A stretch of DNA of 64,000 bases from Bog-113 sp963752695 (GTDB taxonomy: Bacteria; Acidobacteriota; Terriglobia; Bryobacterales; Bryobacteraceae), in NCBI GenBank assembly GCA_963752695.1, contig CAVVZB010000002.1:62001-126000 (forward strand), written 5' to 3'. Below the pieces are notes generated by a model. It was not told where the DNA came from. It was given only the letters and a program-made list of their open reading frames with translations, and did no database searches. Shown here one piece after another: positions 1 to 8,497 of this stretch. Within the stretch, counting starts at the first letter, position 1. Each line of letters opens with the position of its first letter. Made by a program: the position numbers and the translations under genes.

Positions 1-1272
1 AATTTGACCGAGGATTTGTGCCTCGGTTTGCAGGCCGAATCGATCCTGATTGAAAGAATTCCCGGTAAGCCCACCGTTGGTATTGAAGTCCCCAATACGC
101 GGCGCGAGTTGATCAGCCTGCGCGCTGTGCTTGAGAGCACCGAGTTCGCGGACTCCCGGTCCATGATGACCATCTCCATGGGCAAAGACATCAACGGACG
201 CATCAAGGTTGCTGCGCTTGACATCATGCCCCATTTGTTGATCGCCGGCTCGACCGGATCGGGCAAGAGCGTCATGATCAACACGTTAGTCATGTCCGTC
301 CTTTATAAGGCGACGCCGGACGACGTACGGATGATTTTGATCGATCCCAAGCGAGTGGAGTTGGGCGTCTACGAGGGCATTCCGCATCTTTTGACGCCCG
401 TGATTACCGACCCCCGCAAAGCCACGATTGCGCTCAAAAACGCGGTTCTCGAAATGGAACGGCGCTTACGCCTCCTCGCTGAGCACGGTGCGCGCAACAT
501 TGAGCAGTTCAATCGCAAGATCAAGAAAATACAAGACCAGCCGCGCGAGCTTTTCGAAGAGCCGAGCTCCGCGAGCGAAGAACTCCGGCCGCTGCCGTTC
601 ATTCTCATCCTCATTGACGAGCTGGCTGACCTGATGATGCTCGAAGGCCGTAATGTGGAAGAGTCCGTCACGCGTCTGGCGCAAATGGCGCGAGCCGTCG
701 GGATGCACTTGGTCCTGGCGACGCAGCGCCCAAGCGTCGATGTGATCACGGGCTTGATTAAGGCCAATTTCCCGGCTCGAATCAGCTTCCGGGTTGCAAC
801 GCGCGTAGATTCCAGAACCATTCTGGACGTCATGGGATCCGAGCACTTACTTGGCAAGGGTGACATGTTGTTCTTGCCGCCAGGTTCGTCGCGGCTGACC
901 CGCGTCCATGGAGCGTTTGTAACCGAGTCGGAGATCAACGAGGTGGTGGAGTTCTGGAAAGAGCAAGCGGTTCCGGAATACGATCAATCATTCCTTCTTG
1001 CGCCGCCCGATTCCGAGGGTGAACCGGATGCCGAGCCCGCGAACGGAGAGCAGGACCCAATGTACGAGGAAGCTATCCGCGTCGTGCTCGAAATGGGGAA
1101 AGCGTCTACATCCACGCTTCAACGGCGTCTCCGGCTTGGTTATGGTCGAGCTGCCCGCATCCTGGACATGATGCACCGGGATGGCATTATCGGACCCCCA
1201 GACGGTAGCCGCCCCAGGGAGGTGTTAAAACCACCAAGCTGGCTCAGAGAAGTGGAAGCCCCGCTGAGTTAA
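1..1272 (+). CDS. ftsK: DNA translocase FtsK, C-terminal part (cut by window edge)
   Basis: This is the motor and DNA-reading part of the FtsK/SpoIIIE translocase, which pumps chromosome ends through the division septum and activates dimer resolution. The frame is open at the left edge, so the membrane segments and the true start lie outside the window. Visible are the Walker A motif AGSTGSGKS (about residues 81-89 of the visible part), a Walker B stretch ending LIDELADLMM, the LATQRPSVDVITG segment typical of FtsK, and a C-terminal winged-helix gamma domain (DPMYEEAIRVVLE to REVL) that reads KOPS sites. Family assignment is certain; FtsK rather than SpoIIIE is inferred from the Gram-negative context. 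A hairpin follows directly. Confidence 0.96.
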   Translation, partial: NLTEDLCLGLQAESILIERIPGKPTVGIEVPNTRRELISLRAVLESTEFADSRSMMTISMGKDINGRIKVAALDIMPHLLIAGSTGSGKSVMINTLVMSVLYKATPDDVRMILIDPKRVELGVYEGIPHLLTPVITDPRKATIALKNAVLEMERRLRLLAEHGARNIEQFNRKIKKIQDQPRELFEEPSSASEELRPLPFILILIDELADLMMLEGRNVEESVTRLAQMARAVGMHLVLATQRPSVDVITGLIKANFPARISFRVATRVDSRTILDVMGSEHLLGKGDMLFLPPGSSRLTRVHGAFVTESEINEVVEFWKEQAVPEYDQSFLLAPPDSEGEPDAEPANGEQDPMYEEAIRVVLEMGKASTSTLQRRLRLGYGRAARILDMMHRDGIIGPPDGSRPREVLKPPSWLREVEAPLS

Positions 1273-1278
1273 CGCAAA

Positions 1279-1312
1279 AAAAAAGGCGGGGCATTTCTGC
1301 CCCACCTTTTAA
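1279..1312. terminator. Bidirectional intrinsic terminator
   Basis: An inverted repeat AAGGCGGGGCA / TGCCCCACCTT with a 4-base loop has an A-run on its left and a T-run on its right. It therefore can terminate ftsK on the plus strand and the convergent small exported protein on the minus strand. One mismatch (C against A) sits in the stem. Confidence 0.75.
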
Positions 1313-1333
1313 CAACGAGCTGGAGGAAGGCGA

Positions 1334-1675
1334 TTACCGCAGCTTCGCGCGCTTGTGAGCCGTGGTACGAGTTGCGCCGTTGGCAGCCGTCTGCGTCTTC
1401 TCCACGCCGTTCTTGCCGTAGGTGGAAACAGCGCTATAGCTCTTTCCATTCGATCCCGTCACGGTCTTGGTCGCTTGGTTGCCATTTACCGTCTTGTCAA
1501 CATTCATCGACTTACCGTTCGGCGCGGTAACTGTCTTATCGACGTTGTTGCCGTCACGGGTAACCGCGACGTTGTCACCGCGTTTGTTAACGCGGTCAGT
1601 ACCAGTGGTGCTCTGCGCGAAAGCTGCGCCAGTCAATCCCAGGACAACTGTGGCGGAAATGATAAATTTGTTCAT
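1334..1675 (-). CDS. Small exported repeat protein of unknown function
   Basis: A 113-residue protein with a clear Sec signal peptide (MNKFIISATVVLGLTGAAFAQ, cleavage after AFA). The mature part is Thr/Asn/Lys-rich with degenerate repeats of the form K-T-V-T-x-x-N-G-K-S, occurring around NGKSMNVDKTV and NGKSYSAVSTY, which suggests beta-rich repeating units. An AGGAGC ribosome-binding site precedes the ATG. It is convergent with ftsK and shares its terminator. I do not recognise a family. The repeats and secretion suggest an envelope or extracellular role, but no function can be assigned. Confidence 0.7.
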   Translation of the reverse strand: MNKFIISATVVLGLTGAAFAQSTTGTDRVNKRGDNVAVTRDGNNVDKTVTAPNGKSMNVDKTVNGNQATKTVTGSNGKSYSAVSTYGKNGVEKTQTAANGATRTTAHKRAKLR

Positions 1676-1874
1676 TTTGGAAAGCTCCTATTCAGAAATT
1701 TAAAACCTAAATCTATGGGGAAGTTTCTACTTCCACCGTCGATAGTACTAGTGCAACTCGCGTACCAAATCTCCGTAAGTTGTTCATTAAGAAACGTAAA
1801 CCGAATTCGCATTAACAAAACTCAAGCAACTTGAAAATGATTCTCGCGTCTACAGCAGTGGAGGTTGAAAAACC
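1676..1874. other. Divergent intergenic region
   Basis: About 200 bases between two divergently transcribed small exported proteins. It is more AT-rich than its surroundings and must hold both promoters. I see a good GGAGG ribosome-binding site before the rightward gene (around 1861) and AGGAG before the leftward gene, but no clear operator or RNA element. Confidence 0.4.
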
Positions 1875-2228
1875 ATGTTAAAGAAAATCGGACTACCGCT
1901 ACTTGCGCTGCTTGGCGCACTGGCGTTCGTGAGCCCAACACCTGCCAAGGCAGGCGTACGCATAGGTATCGGAATTGGTGTCCCAGCTTACGGGTACCGC
2001 GCCTATCCTGCTCCTTATTACGGATATGCAGCTCCGTATTATGGCTACGCCCCGGAAGCTGCGTATGTTGCGCCGGTTTATCCCTACCCCTATGCGACTG
2101 GAGTCACCTTAGGGTTCGGCGGCTACTACGGCGGGCGGCGCTATTACGGCCACGATTATTACCGCAATGATTACTACCGTCGCGATCACGGCTATAACCG
2201 CGGCTACTACAACGGCTACCGCCGGTAA
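1875..2228 (+). CDS. Small exported Gly/Tyr-rich protein
   Basis: A 117-residue protein with a signal peptide (MLKKIGLPLLALLGALAFVSP, cleavage near PAKA-G). The mature part begins with alternating Gly/Ile (VRIGIGIGV) and then is dominated by Tyr, Gly, Pro and Arg, with repeated APYYGYA units in the middle and Y-Y-x-R-D/N motifs at the C-terminus. Proteins of this composition are common as uncharacterised exported proteins in several soil phyla. Such sequences are usually surface-associated or low-complexity; nothing identifies a specific role. A strong terminator follows at 2253. Confidence 0.75.
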   Translation: MLKKIGLPLLALLGALAFVSPTPAKAGVRIGIGIGVPAYGYRAYPAPYYGYAAPYYGYAPEAAYVAPVYPYPYATGVTLGFGGYYGGRRYYGHDYYRNDYYRRDHGYNRGYYNGYRR

Positions 2229-2252
2229 CGCCAGGTCTCAGCTTTCGGCAAA

Positions 2253-2285
2253 AAAGAGCTCCTCGATTGAGGAGCTCTTTTTTTT
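2253..2285 (+). terminator. Intrinsic terminator
   Basis: A perfect 12-base inverted repeat AAAGAGCTCCTC / GAGGAGCTCTTT with a 4-base GATT loop, followed by an 8-base T-run. It ends the Gly/Tyr-rich gene; the left A-run could also allow minus-strand use, although no minus gene reaches it. Confidence 0.88.
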
Positions 2286-2306
2286 GCTCCATGAGAAACT
2301 CTCGCT

Positions 2307-3320
2307 ATGCCAGCAAAGGTGAAGTGGGGAGTTCTGGGAGCTTCGAAGATTGGGCGGACCAAGGTCATCCCGGCCATGCAGTTGGGGGGATGGTCTGAGA
2401 TTGTGGCCATTGCGTCGCGTGACGCTGAAAAGGCGAAGGCAGACGCCGAATCGCTTGGGATTCCCAAGTGGTACGGGTCCTACGAAGAGCTGCTCGCCGA
2501 CCCCGAAATCGAAGCCATCTATAATCCGCTCCCGAATCATCTGCACGTGTTGTGGTCCATTCGCGCGGCCGAAGCTGGCAAGCACGTGCTATGTGAAAAG
2601 CCGATCGGGCTGAATTCCGCTGAGTGCCTGCAACTGATCTCCGTGCAGGAACAAGCTTGCGTCGTTATTGGCGAGGCGTTTATGGTTCGGAGCCACCCGC
2701 AATGGCTACGGGTTCGGGAACTGGCTCAGTCGGGCGAGATCGGCGCCGTTCGATCCATCTTCGGCGTATTTAGCTATTACAATTCCGATCCGAAGAACAT
2801 CCGGAATTTCCCTGACTGGGGCGGCGGCGCGCTGATGGATATTGGGTGCTATCCAATTCAGGTAGCCCGCTTCATTCTGGGCGAAGAACCCCTCCGCGTG
2901 TCGGCGATCGTGGAACGCGACCCGGCGATGCAGATCGACCGGCTCACTTCCGCGATTGTGGTATTCCCATCCGCGCATCTGATCCTTACTTGTAGTACGC
3001 AGATGATTCGCGCTCAGCGGGTTCAGATCTTCGCTACGAAGGCGAGCGTCGATATCGAAGTTCCGTTCAATCCTCTTCCGGATCGCGCGGCGCGGATCGC
3101 AATCGACCGCACGGGCGACTTCACGGGCAGTGGCATCACCATCGAGCAATTCCCTGTATGTAACCAGTACACTCTCCAGGGCGATGCGTTTTCCCAGGCC
3201 ATTCGCGAGAGCGGACAACCACCGACGCCGCTCTCCGATTCGCTGGCGAACATGCGCGTGATTGACGCTATATTCGAAGCCGGGCGCACTCATGCCTGGG
3301 TGGATATCTCTACTCACTGA
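2307..3320 (+). CDS. Gfo/Idh/MocA family oxidoreductase
   Basis: A 337-residue NAD(P)-dependent oxidoreductase. The N-terminal Rossmann fold has the nucleotide motif GVLGASKIG (residues 8-16), and the family signature LCEKPIGL, whose Lys is a conserved active-site residue, lies near residue 100. The C-terminal half is the GFO_IDH_MocA beta-sheet substrate domain, with GGGALMDIGCYPI as the conserved segment. Relatives act on inositol, glucose, xylose or trans-dihydrodiols; the substrate here cannot be read from sequence. It has no signal peptide, so it is cytoplasmic. Its end overlaps the end of the convergent MFS gene by 7 bases. Confidence 0.92.
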   Translation: MPAKVKWGVLGASKIGRTKVIPAMQLGGWSEIVAIASRDAEKAKADAESLGIPKWYGSYEELLADPEIEAIYNPLPNHLHVLWSIRAAEAGKHVLCEKPIGLNSAECLQLISVQEQACVVIGEAFMVRSHPQWLRVRELAQSGEIGAVRSIFGVFSYYNSDPKNIRNFPDWGGGALMDIGCYPIQVARFILGEEPLRVSAIVERDPAMQIDRLTSAIVVFPSAHLILTCSTQMIRAQRVQIFATKASVDIEVPFNPLPDRAARIAIDRTGDFTGSGITIEQFPVCNQYTLQGDAFSQAIRESGQPPTPLSDSLANMRVIDAIFEAGRTHAWVDISTH

Positions 3321-4507
3321 CGCCAGCGGCGCAGTGCCGTGGAACCGAGCGCGAAGGCCGCGACCACGGCAATCGTGGCAACGCCTCCGCCCACCACGCT
3401 TCCGACCGCGCCGAACCAAGCCGCCGTCCAGCCGCTTTCAACTGCCCCCAGCTGATTAGACGTACTGATGAAAATGGCGTTGACTGCCAATACGCGGCCA
3501 CGCACGGGCGCGGGCGTTTCGATCTGCACCAACGATTGGCGCAACACGACGCTGATATTGTCGAAGGCGCCCGTGAGTACAAGCATGCAGAACGAGAGCA
3601 GTATCGAATGGGAAAGGCCGAACACGATAGTAGCGGCTCCGAACCCGGCGACGGACCAGAGGATCGCCTTCCCGGCTTGTGCAATTTTGGGCATGTGCGC
3701 CAAAACGAGCGCCATTGACACCGCTCCAATGGAGGGCGCCGCGCGCAGCCAGCCCAGTCCCCGCGCGCCGGTGTGCAGGATGTCCACCGCATAAATGGGA
3801 AGCAAGGCGGTGGCGCCCCCGAATAGAACAGCGAACAAATCGAGAGATAACGCGGAAAAAACCAGCTTGCTGTTCCGGACGAAATGAAGACCATCCAGAA
3901 GTTTTCGCGGCTCGGGGGTAACAGACGCCTCGACGGGCGCGGAGCGGTGGCGCAGACACCAAAAGCAGACGAGGGTGATCAAGACGCAACCGAACTGCAC
4001 AAAGTAAACCGCGCGGCTGCCGAGCGTCGCTAGAAGAATGCCGGCCAATGCCGGACCGCTCACAGTCGCGGTTTCCTGAGCGCTGCTGCTCCAAGTGATG
4101 GCTTTACCCATTGCCTCAAGAGGCACGATGTGAGACAGGATTGCCTGACGCGATGGGCCCTGGAAAGCGCGCGCAGTCGCGTTCAGAAATAGGCTGACGT
4201 AGATCATCGTCACGGAACGCGAGTCAACCAGCAGCAGGACGGTTCCCGCAAGTAAAACCAGCTGCGTGGCAACCATGATTGCCCGTCGATCGTAAACATC
4301 CGCAAGCTGTCCAGCGAACAAAGCGAAAATGAGGAACGGCGCGACTTGCACAAAGCCAACGTTGCCAAGAATCACAGCCGAATGCGTCGCAAGGTAAAGG
4401 TTCCAACTGACCGCTACCGACAACATTTGTAAACCGAAGCTGGACAAGAATGTCCCTACAAGAAGGAGCCGGTAATCGCGAAATCGAAGCGGGGCGTACG
4501 CGTCCAA
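3314..4507 (-). CDS. MFS transporter (MFS_3 / EntS-like exporter)
   Basis: A 397-residue integral membrane protein with about 12 hydrophobic segments. The N-terminus (PLRFRDYRLLLVGTFLSSFG) and the loop GQLADVYDRRAIM between segments 2 and 3 match the major facilitator family, specifically the branch of enterobactin-exporter-like and 'transmembrane secretion effector' proteins. Family members export siderophores or drugs; no siderophore genes are nearby, so the substrate is open. It is divergent from the DsbA-like gene at 4550, leaving about 40 bases for both promoters. Confidence 0.9.
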   Translation of the reverse strand: MDAYAPLRFRDYRLLLVGTFLSSFGLQMLSVAVSWNLYLATHSAVILGNVGFVQVAPFLIFALFAGQLADVYDRRAIMVATQLVLLAGTVLLLVDSRSVTMIYVSLFLNATARAFQGPSRQAILSHIVPLEAMGKAITWSSSAQETATVSGPALAGILLATLGSRAVYFVQFGCVLITLVCFWCLRHRSAPVEASVTPEPRKLLDGLHFVRNSKLVFSALSLDLFAVLFGGATALLPIYAVDILHTGARGLGWLRAAPSIGAVSMALVLAHMPKIAQAGKAILWSVAGFGAATIVFGLSHSILLSFCMLVLTGAFDNISVVLRQSLVQIETPAPVRGRVLAVNAIFISTSNQLGAVESGWTAAWFGAVGSVVGGGVATIAVVAAFALGSTALRRWRQ

Positions 4508-4537
4508 CTCTCAGCTTCGCGCACTGCCTAGGGCAGT

Positions 4538-4543
4538 TACAAT
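4538..4543 (+). promoter_or_regulatory. Putative -10 element, leaderless arrangement
   Basis: TACAAT ends 6 bases before the ATG at 4550, with no Shine-Dalgarno sequence between. A start of transcription at the usual distance would fall on or next to the ATG, so the mRNA would have no leader. The -35 region is poor. Confidence 0.4.
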
Positions 4544-4549
4544 GTAGGA

Positions 4550-5434
4550 ATGGTGGGTTTCTGGTCGCGCGCTGCATTCACGATGATTTTGTTAGTGGGA
4601 ATCGGGATGTGCGCGACACCGGCAACCGACCTGCCCGGCGTTGATCTGTCCGGCCTGACACCCGCGCAGAAGGCAATCGTCCTGAGAGTGATGACGGACC
4701 GCGCTTGCGGCTGCAACTGCGGAATGAAGGTCGCTGAATGCCGCGTCAAGGATCCGAATTGCTCCTACAGTAAAGGCGTTGCGTCGGTAATGGTAGCCGC
4801 GTTGAAGAGCGGTAAATCCGAAGAGGAAGCCGTTGCGGCCGCCGGTGCGTCGCAATGGGCGCACTTGCCAGTGGCTGACACTCGAGTGCTGGGCGATGCG
4901 GTGAAGATTCCAACGGATGGGTCGCCTGTGCTGGGCCCGGCGGACGCTAAGATCAAGCTCGTCGAATTTTCTGACTTTCAGTGTCCTTTCTGCATTCTTG
5001 CGAAGCCTGAGATTGACGCCATTATGAAGGCGTATCCCGGCCAGGTGAGCCTCACATTCAAGCAGTTTCCACTTGAAGAACATTCGCAGGCGGCGATGGC
5101 TGCGGTGGCTGCTTTAGCCGCGCAAAAGCAAGGCAAATTCTGGCCCATGCACGACGCGCTTTTCGCGCAGGAAGGGAACTTATCTCCCAAGGTAGTGCTG
5201 GAAATTGCCGGCAAAATCGGCCTCAGCGTGATGCGGTTCGAAGCCGACCTGCACTCCGAAGATCTGCAAAAGGCGGTGCAGCGCGACCGGTTGGATGGGG
5301 AACACGCTGGCGTGATGGGAACTCCGGCACTCTTCCTCAATGGCCAGCTTTACAATGGGCCGTTGAAGGCTGGTAACTTAAAGCCCCTCATTGATGAGCA
5401 ATTGAAGAGTCCGGTAGCCGGCAAGAAGAGCTAG
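4550..5434 (+). CDS. DsbA-like thioredoxin-fold protein with N-terminal Cys cluster
   Basis: A 294-residue exported protein. Residues 1-25 form a signal or anchor segment. A separate N-terminal region carries a cysteine cluster (RACGCNCG, then AECRV and PNCSY), and the C-terminal half (about residue 130 on) is a DsbA/DSBA-like thioredoxin fold with the active site CPFC in the context EFSDFQCPFCILA and the cis-Pro segment GVMGTPALFLNG. The fold is expected to oxidise or isomerise disulfides in the envelope. The N-terminal cluster is unusual and may bind metal or be a redox relay; this is inference. A second DsbA-like protein with CHFC occurs at 48408. Confidence 0.88.
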   Translation: MVGFWSRAAFTMILLVGIGMCATPATDLPGVDLSGLTPAQKAIVLRVMTDRACGCNCGMKVAECRVKDPNCSYSKGVASVMVAALKSGKSEEEAVAAAGASQWAHLPVADTRVLGDAVKIPTDGSPVLGPADAKIKLVEFSDFQCPFCILAKPEIDAIMKAYPGQVSLTFKQFPLEEHSQAAMAAVAALAAQKQGKFWPMHDALFAQEGNLSPKVVLEIAGKIGLSVMRFEADLHSEDLQKAVQRDRLDGEHAGVMGTPALFLNGQLYNGPLKAGNLKPLIDEQLKSPVAGKKS

Positions 5435-6627
5435 AGGCAGATCCCCAGGACGTTGCCCTCCGAGGCAAGCGCCAGTTGCCACTGTTCGATCAACTCCTTG
5501 TACTCGTAGCCAACCGCCCTTATGTTGCGGTTCAGGTCACAAAGCCCCAGCGGATTCACGCGGCCGTTGTTTTCGCGTAGCGCGGTATCCCAATCCACCT
5601 GGTCCTGCAGGCTGTACCAGGTGAAACCTACCAGCGGTACGCCATCCTGTTTGAGCCGGTGCACGTTGGCCCATTCTTTGCGCAGCCACCGGACCGCGCC
5701 TGGGTCGTCGAAGTTAGTTTCCGTGTGCATCACGGGCAGGTTATAGCGAGAATAATACTGGTGTGTGATCGGATAATAGCCAAAGATCTCGCCGGATAGC
5801 GAAATACTCCCGTCAGCTTCCACCAGATTCTCATTTGTCTCGTAATAGTCGTTCCCCATAATGCAGCGGGAGCGCATGTGATGCTGCAGGAACCAGTGGT
5901 ATTCATCGCGCGTCATGCCGTTATCGAGTAAGTACTCATAGATTGTGGCGTTCACGTGATGGCCGTAAGTCAGATCGAGGGCAAGAAAGCGCTTCTCGTT
6001 GTATCGGCGGGCATGGTCTTCGCAATTAGGATGCTTAGCGTGAAAATACTGGGACGACTCGCTCTGAATGAACACCGCTTCCGGATTGATTTGAAGTATG
6101 GCTTGCATAGCGAGGACATTCGCCTTACAAAGATTTTTAAGAGCGTTCACAAAAGCGCGGTCCGATTGCAGCCGCTCATTCCACCAGCCGAATTGCGCCG
6201 AGAATGTCGCCGCAATGTAGATCTCATTGACTGGAGTGTAGAAACGAACCCACGGGAAGCGGCACGCAAATGCCTTTGCAAACTCAACGAATAGATTCGG
6301 AAAGTCGGGATTCTGAAAATCACCGATCCACGCCGGCACACCGAAGTGACAGAGATCCACAATTGGCGTGATCTTAAGATCCTTTAACGCCTGGAAGGTC
6401 TCATCCGTAAAAGCCCAAGCATACTTGCCCGGTCCGGTGTGAGTAGAGAAGTATGGGGGACCGTAACGCAGATACTCGATGCCTAACTCGGTGGTGATGC
6501 GAAAGTCATCCCGCCAGCACTTATAGTGCCCCGTCTTTTCCAACTCGTCCTGGCGGATTGTGTAACCATTCCACTGGATGGTTGGATAACTATTCTCAAT
6601 ACCCGTAGCGAACATAAACCGAGACAT
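5431..6627 (-). CDS. GH1-like (clan GH-A) glycoside hydrolase
   Basis: A 398-residue TIM-barrel glycosidase of the beta-glucosidase/6-phospho-beta-glucosidase/beta-galactosidase group (COG2723). The probable acid/base is Glu135 in TPVNEI, and the probable nucleophile Glu303 in VMHTETNFD. Both motifs deviate from canonical GH1 (TxNEP and I/VTENG), so this is a divergent member and the substrate is uncertain. There is no signal peptide; it should act in the cytoplasm. It overlaps the end of the convergent DsbA-like gene by 4 bases and is followed on the same strand by nothing before that; the exported esterase lies upstream, 33 bases away, and could share its transcript. Confidence 0.8.
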   Translation of the reverse strand: MSRFMFATGIENSYPTIQWNGYTIRQDELEKTGHYKCWRDDFRITTELGIEYLRYGPPYFSTHTGPGKYAWAFTDETFQALKDLKITPIVDLCHFGVPAWIGDFQNPDFPNLFVEFAKAFACRFPWVRFYTPVNEIYIAATFSAQFGWWNERLQSDRAFVNALKNLCKANVLAMQAILQINPEAVFIQSESSQYFHAKHPNCEDHARRYNEKRFLALDLTYGHHVNATIYEYLLDNGMTRDEYHWFLQHHMRSRCIMGNDYYETNENLVEADGSISLSGEIFGYYPITHQYYSRYNLPVMHTETNFDDPGAVRWLRKEWANVHRLKQDGVPLVGFTWYSLQDQVDWDTALRENNGRVNPLGLCDLNRNIRAVGYEYKELIEQWQLALASEGNVLGICL

Positions 6628-6660
6628 ATGTATGGGAGTTTTAGGGAGTCGTTGGAGAAC

Positions 6661-7560
6661 TTAAACGTGTGTAGGAGAAAGCGGGGTCATGGACTTTCGC
6701 AGCCAATCGATCATCGCCGGCCGATAACCCGTGGTCGACTTAGTGTCCCACGAGCGCATTCCATGTCCGCCACCAGGAACCGGATACAAGGTGCAAGAGC
6801 CTCCAGCTGCATTGATCGCGGCACAGAAAGCTGTCGATTGCTCGAACGGAACTACGGTATCCGCGGTCCCGTGGATGAGCAATACAGGCGGGGCGTCTTT
6901 CGATACCCAAGTCATCGGAGAAACTTGACGGAGAGCGCCGTTCAGCATGGTCTCCCACAGAGTACCTTTAATCGACTGCCGCACGGAGTCTGGAATCTGC
7001 TTCAAGGTCTTCGCCAGTGACACAAGATCGCTCGGACAATAGAACGCCACCAGCGCGCGCACGTCTCCATTCGGTCCCGGCTTCAACGCCGCCATGGCCG
7101 CGAGTTGAGCACCGGCCGACTCTCCGATCAACGCAATCCGATCCGGGTCAACGCGAAACTCCAATGCATGAGCCTTCACGTACTGGACCGCTTGGCGAAC
7201 ATCATCCACCGCCGTACCCATGCTCAACAGGGAGGCAATTGTCTTGTCTGAACTGATCGACGACGGAATATCGTTGACCAGCCGGTAGCTAATCGAAAAC
7301 CAGGCGAACTGTGCGTTGCTTAGCGGCTCGAAAAGCGGCTCGACATTCGCTTTACGGTCACCGGTAACCCAAGCACCTCCGTGGACCACGATCGCCGCTG
7401 GGAAGGGACCGGGACCCTCGGGCAGATGCATATCCAACCGGAGACTGACGCCCCCGGCATGCCCGTACTCGACATTCACCCGGTTTTCGGCACGCGCAGG
7501 AATCACCAAAGTAGCCATAGCTAAAGATAGGATCGTGGTAAGTCTGTATCGCGCCACCAT
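6661..7560 (-). CDS. Exported alpha/beta hydrolase (esterase/lipase, BD-FAE/Aes-like)
   Basis: An exported serine hydrolase of about 299 residues. I chose the ATG at 7560 because it begins a good signal peptide (MVARYRLTTILSLAMATLVIPARA); an upstream ATG at 7713 would add 51 unlikely residues and run into the divergent gene. The oxyanion motif HGGAW, the nucleophile elbow GESAG, the acid in HGTADTVVP and the catalytic His in GGGHGMRS are all present. Such enzymes remove acetyl or other acyl groups from carbohydrates; neighbouring glycosidases make a role in plant polysaccharide breakdown plausible. Divergent from the isomerase-like gene with about 70 bases between. Confidence 0.88.
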   Translation of the reverse strand: MVARYRLTTILSLAMATLVIPARAENRVNVEYGHAGGVSLRLDMHLPEGPGPFPAAIVVHGGAWVTGDRKANVEPLFEPLSNAQFAWFSISYRLVNDIPSSISSDKTIASLLSMGTAVDDVRQAVQYVKAHALEFRVDPDRIALIGESAGAQLAAMAALKPGPNGDVRALVAFYCPSDLVSLAKTLKQIPDSVRQSIKGTLWETMLNGALRQVSPMTWVSKDAPPVLLIHGTADTVVPFEQSTAFCAAINAAGGSCTLYPVPGGGHGMRSWDTKSTTGYRPAMIDWLRKSMTPLSPTHV

Positions 7561-7630
7561 TCTTTCTTGGTAGATGCGCGAAAAGTTAAAAGGGTTATCC
7601 CGATTGCGGGTTTCTGATAGTCTGTCTGCC

Positions 7631-8497
7631 ATGTCCAATCCTCTTACCCGAAGAATGTTTCTCGGAGCGTCTGCGACCGCTACGGCCCTGCTCTCCCGCG
7701 CTTCCGCCAGCAATCTGGCGCCGGCCCGAGTCGGCGTTGAACTTTATACACTCCGCAATCAGATGCCCGCCAAGGACGACGAGGTATTGCGCCAGATCTC
7801 GCAGATCGGCTACCGCGAAGTGGAAGGGGACTATCCCACACTGAAGCGCATCGCTGCCGAAGCTAAGGAACTCAAGCTGAACCCGATCTCCTGCCACATC
7901 CCTGTGGGCGCTATCGATGGAGCGGGTGACACGCCGCTTGAGAAAGTCTTTTCCGATCTGAAGGGCATTGGCGCCGAGTACGCAGTGGTGCCGTACATCA
8001 TGCCCAACCAGCGGAGCGCAGCCATTTTGGCTTCGTTTGGCGAAAAGATGAATAAGGCCGGCGAGCTGGCTAAGAAAGCCGGGCTGCAGCTCTGCTATCA
8101 CAACCATGCCTTCGAATGGGGACCTATGAACGGCAAACATGCGTATGACGTCATGTTTGAACACACCGATCCCAAGCTGGTCCAGTTTGAAGCGGACGTG
8201 TTTTGGCTAAGTGTCGGCGGCATCGATCCTGTGCACTTCCTAGAGACGCATGCGGGACGCGTGCCTCTGCTGCATCTGAAGGACAAAGCCCAAGGTCAGA
8301 AGGTGCAGTACAACGAGAACGTTACAAAAGAAACGTTCAAAGAAGTGGGTAACGGCAGCCTGGATTTCCCAGCCATTTTGAAAGCCGCAGAAAAAGCCGG
8401 GGTCAAGCACTACTTTGTGGAGCAGGACCAGACGCCCGGTGATCCGATTGCCAGCCTCAAACAAAGCTTCACCTATCTTAGCGGGCTGCGCGGCTAA
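7631..8497 (+). CDS. Exported sugar phosphate isomerase/epimerase-like TIM-barrel protein
   Basis: A 288-residue protein of the xylose isomerase-like TIM-barrel (AP_endonuc_2) superfamily. The ATG at 7631 starts a twin-arginine signal (TRRMFLGASATATALLS); a further upstream ATG at 7574 would bury it. Conserved features are GVELYTLRNQMP at the start of the barrel, CYHNHAFEW and the metal-site segments VQFEADVFWLSVGG, LLHLKD and YFVEQDQ. Proteins of this type are abundant in Acidobacteriota and Planctomycetota as exported sugar isomerase-like proteins with unknown substrates. Its 3' end overlaps the convergent GH127 gene by 20 bases. Confidence 0.88.
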   Translation: MSNPLTRRMFLGASATATALLSRASASNLAPARVGVELYTLRNQMPAKDDEVLRQISQIGYREVEGDYPTLKRIAAEAKELKLNPISCHIPVGAIDGAGDTPLEKVFSDLKGIGAEYAVVPYIMPNQRSAAILASFGEKMNKAGELAKKAGLQLCYHNHAFEWGPMNGKHAYDVMFEHTDPKLVQFEADVFWLSVGGIDPVHFLETHAGRVPLLHLKDKAQGQKVQYNENVTKETFKEVGNGSLDFPAILKAAEKAGVKHYFVEQDQTPGDPIASLKQSFTYLSGLRG

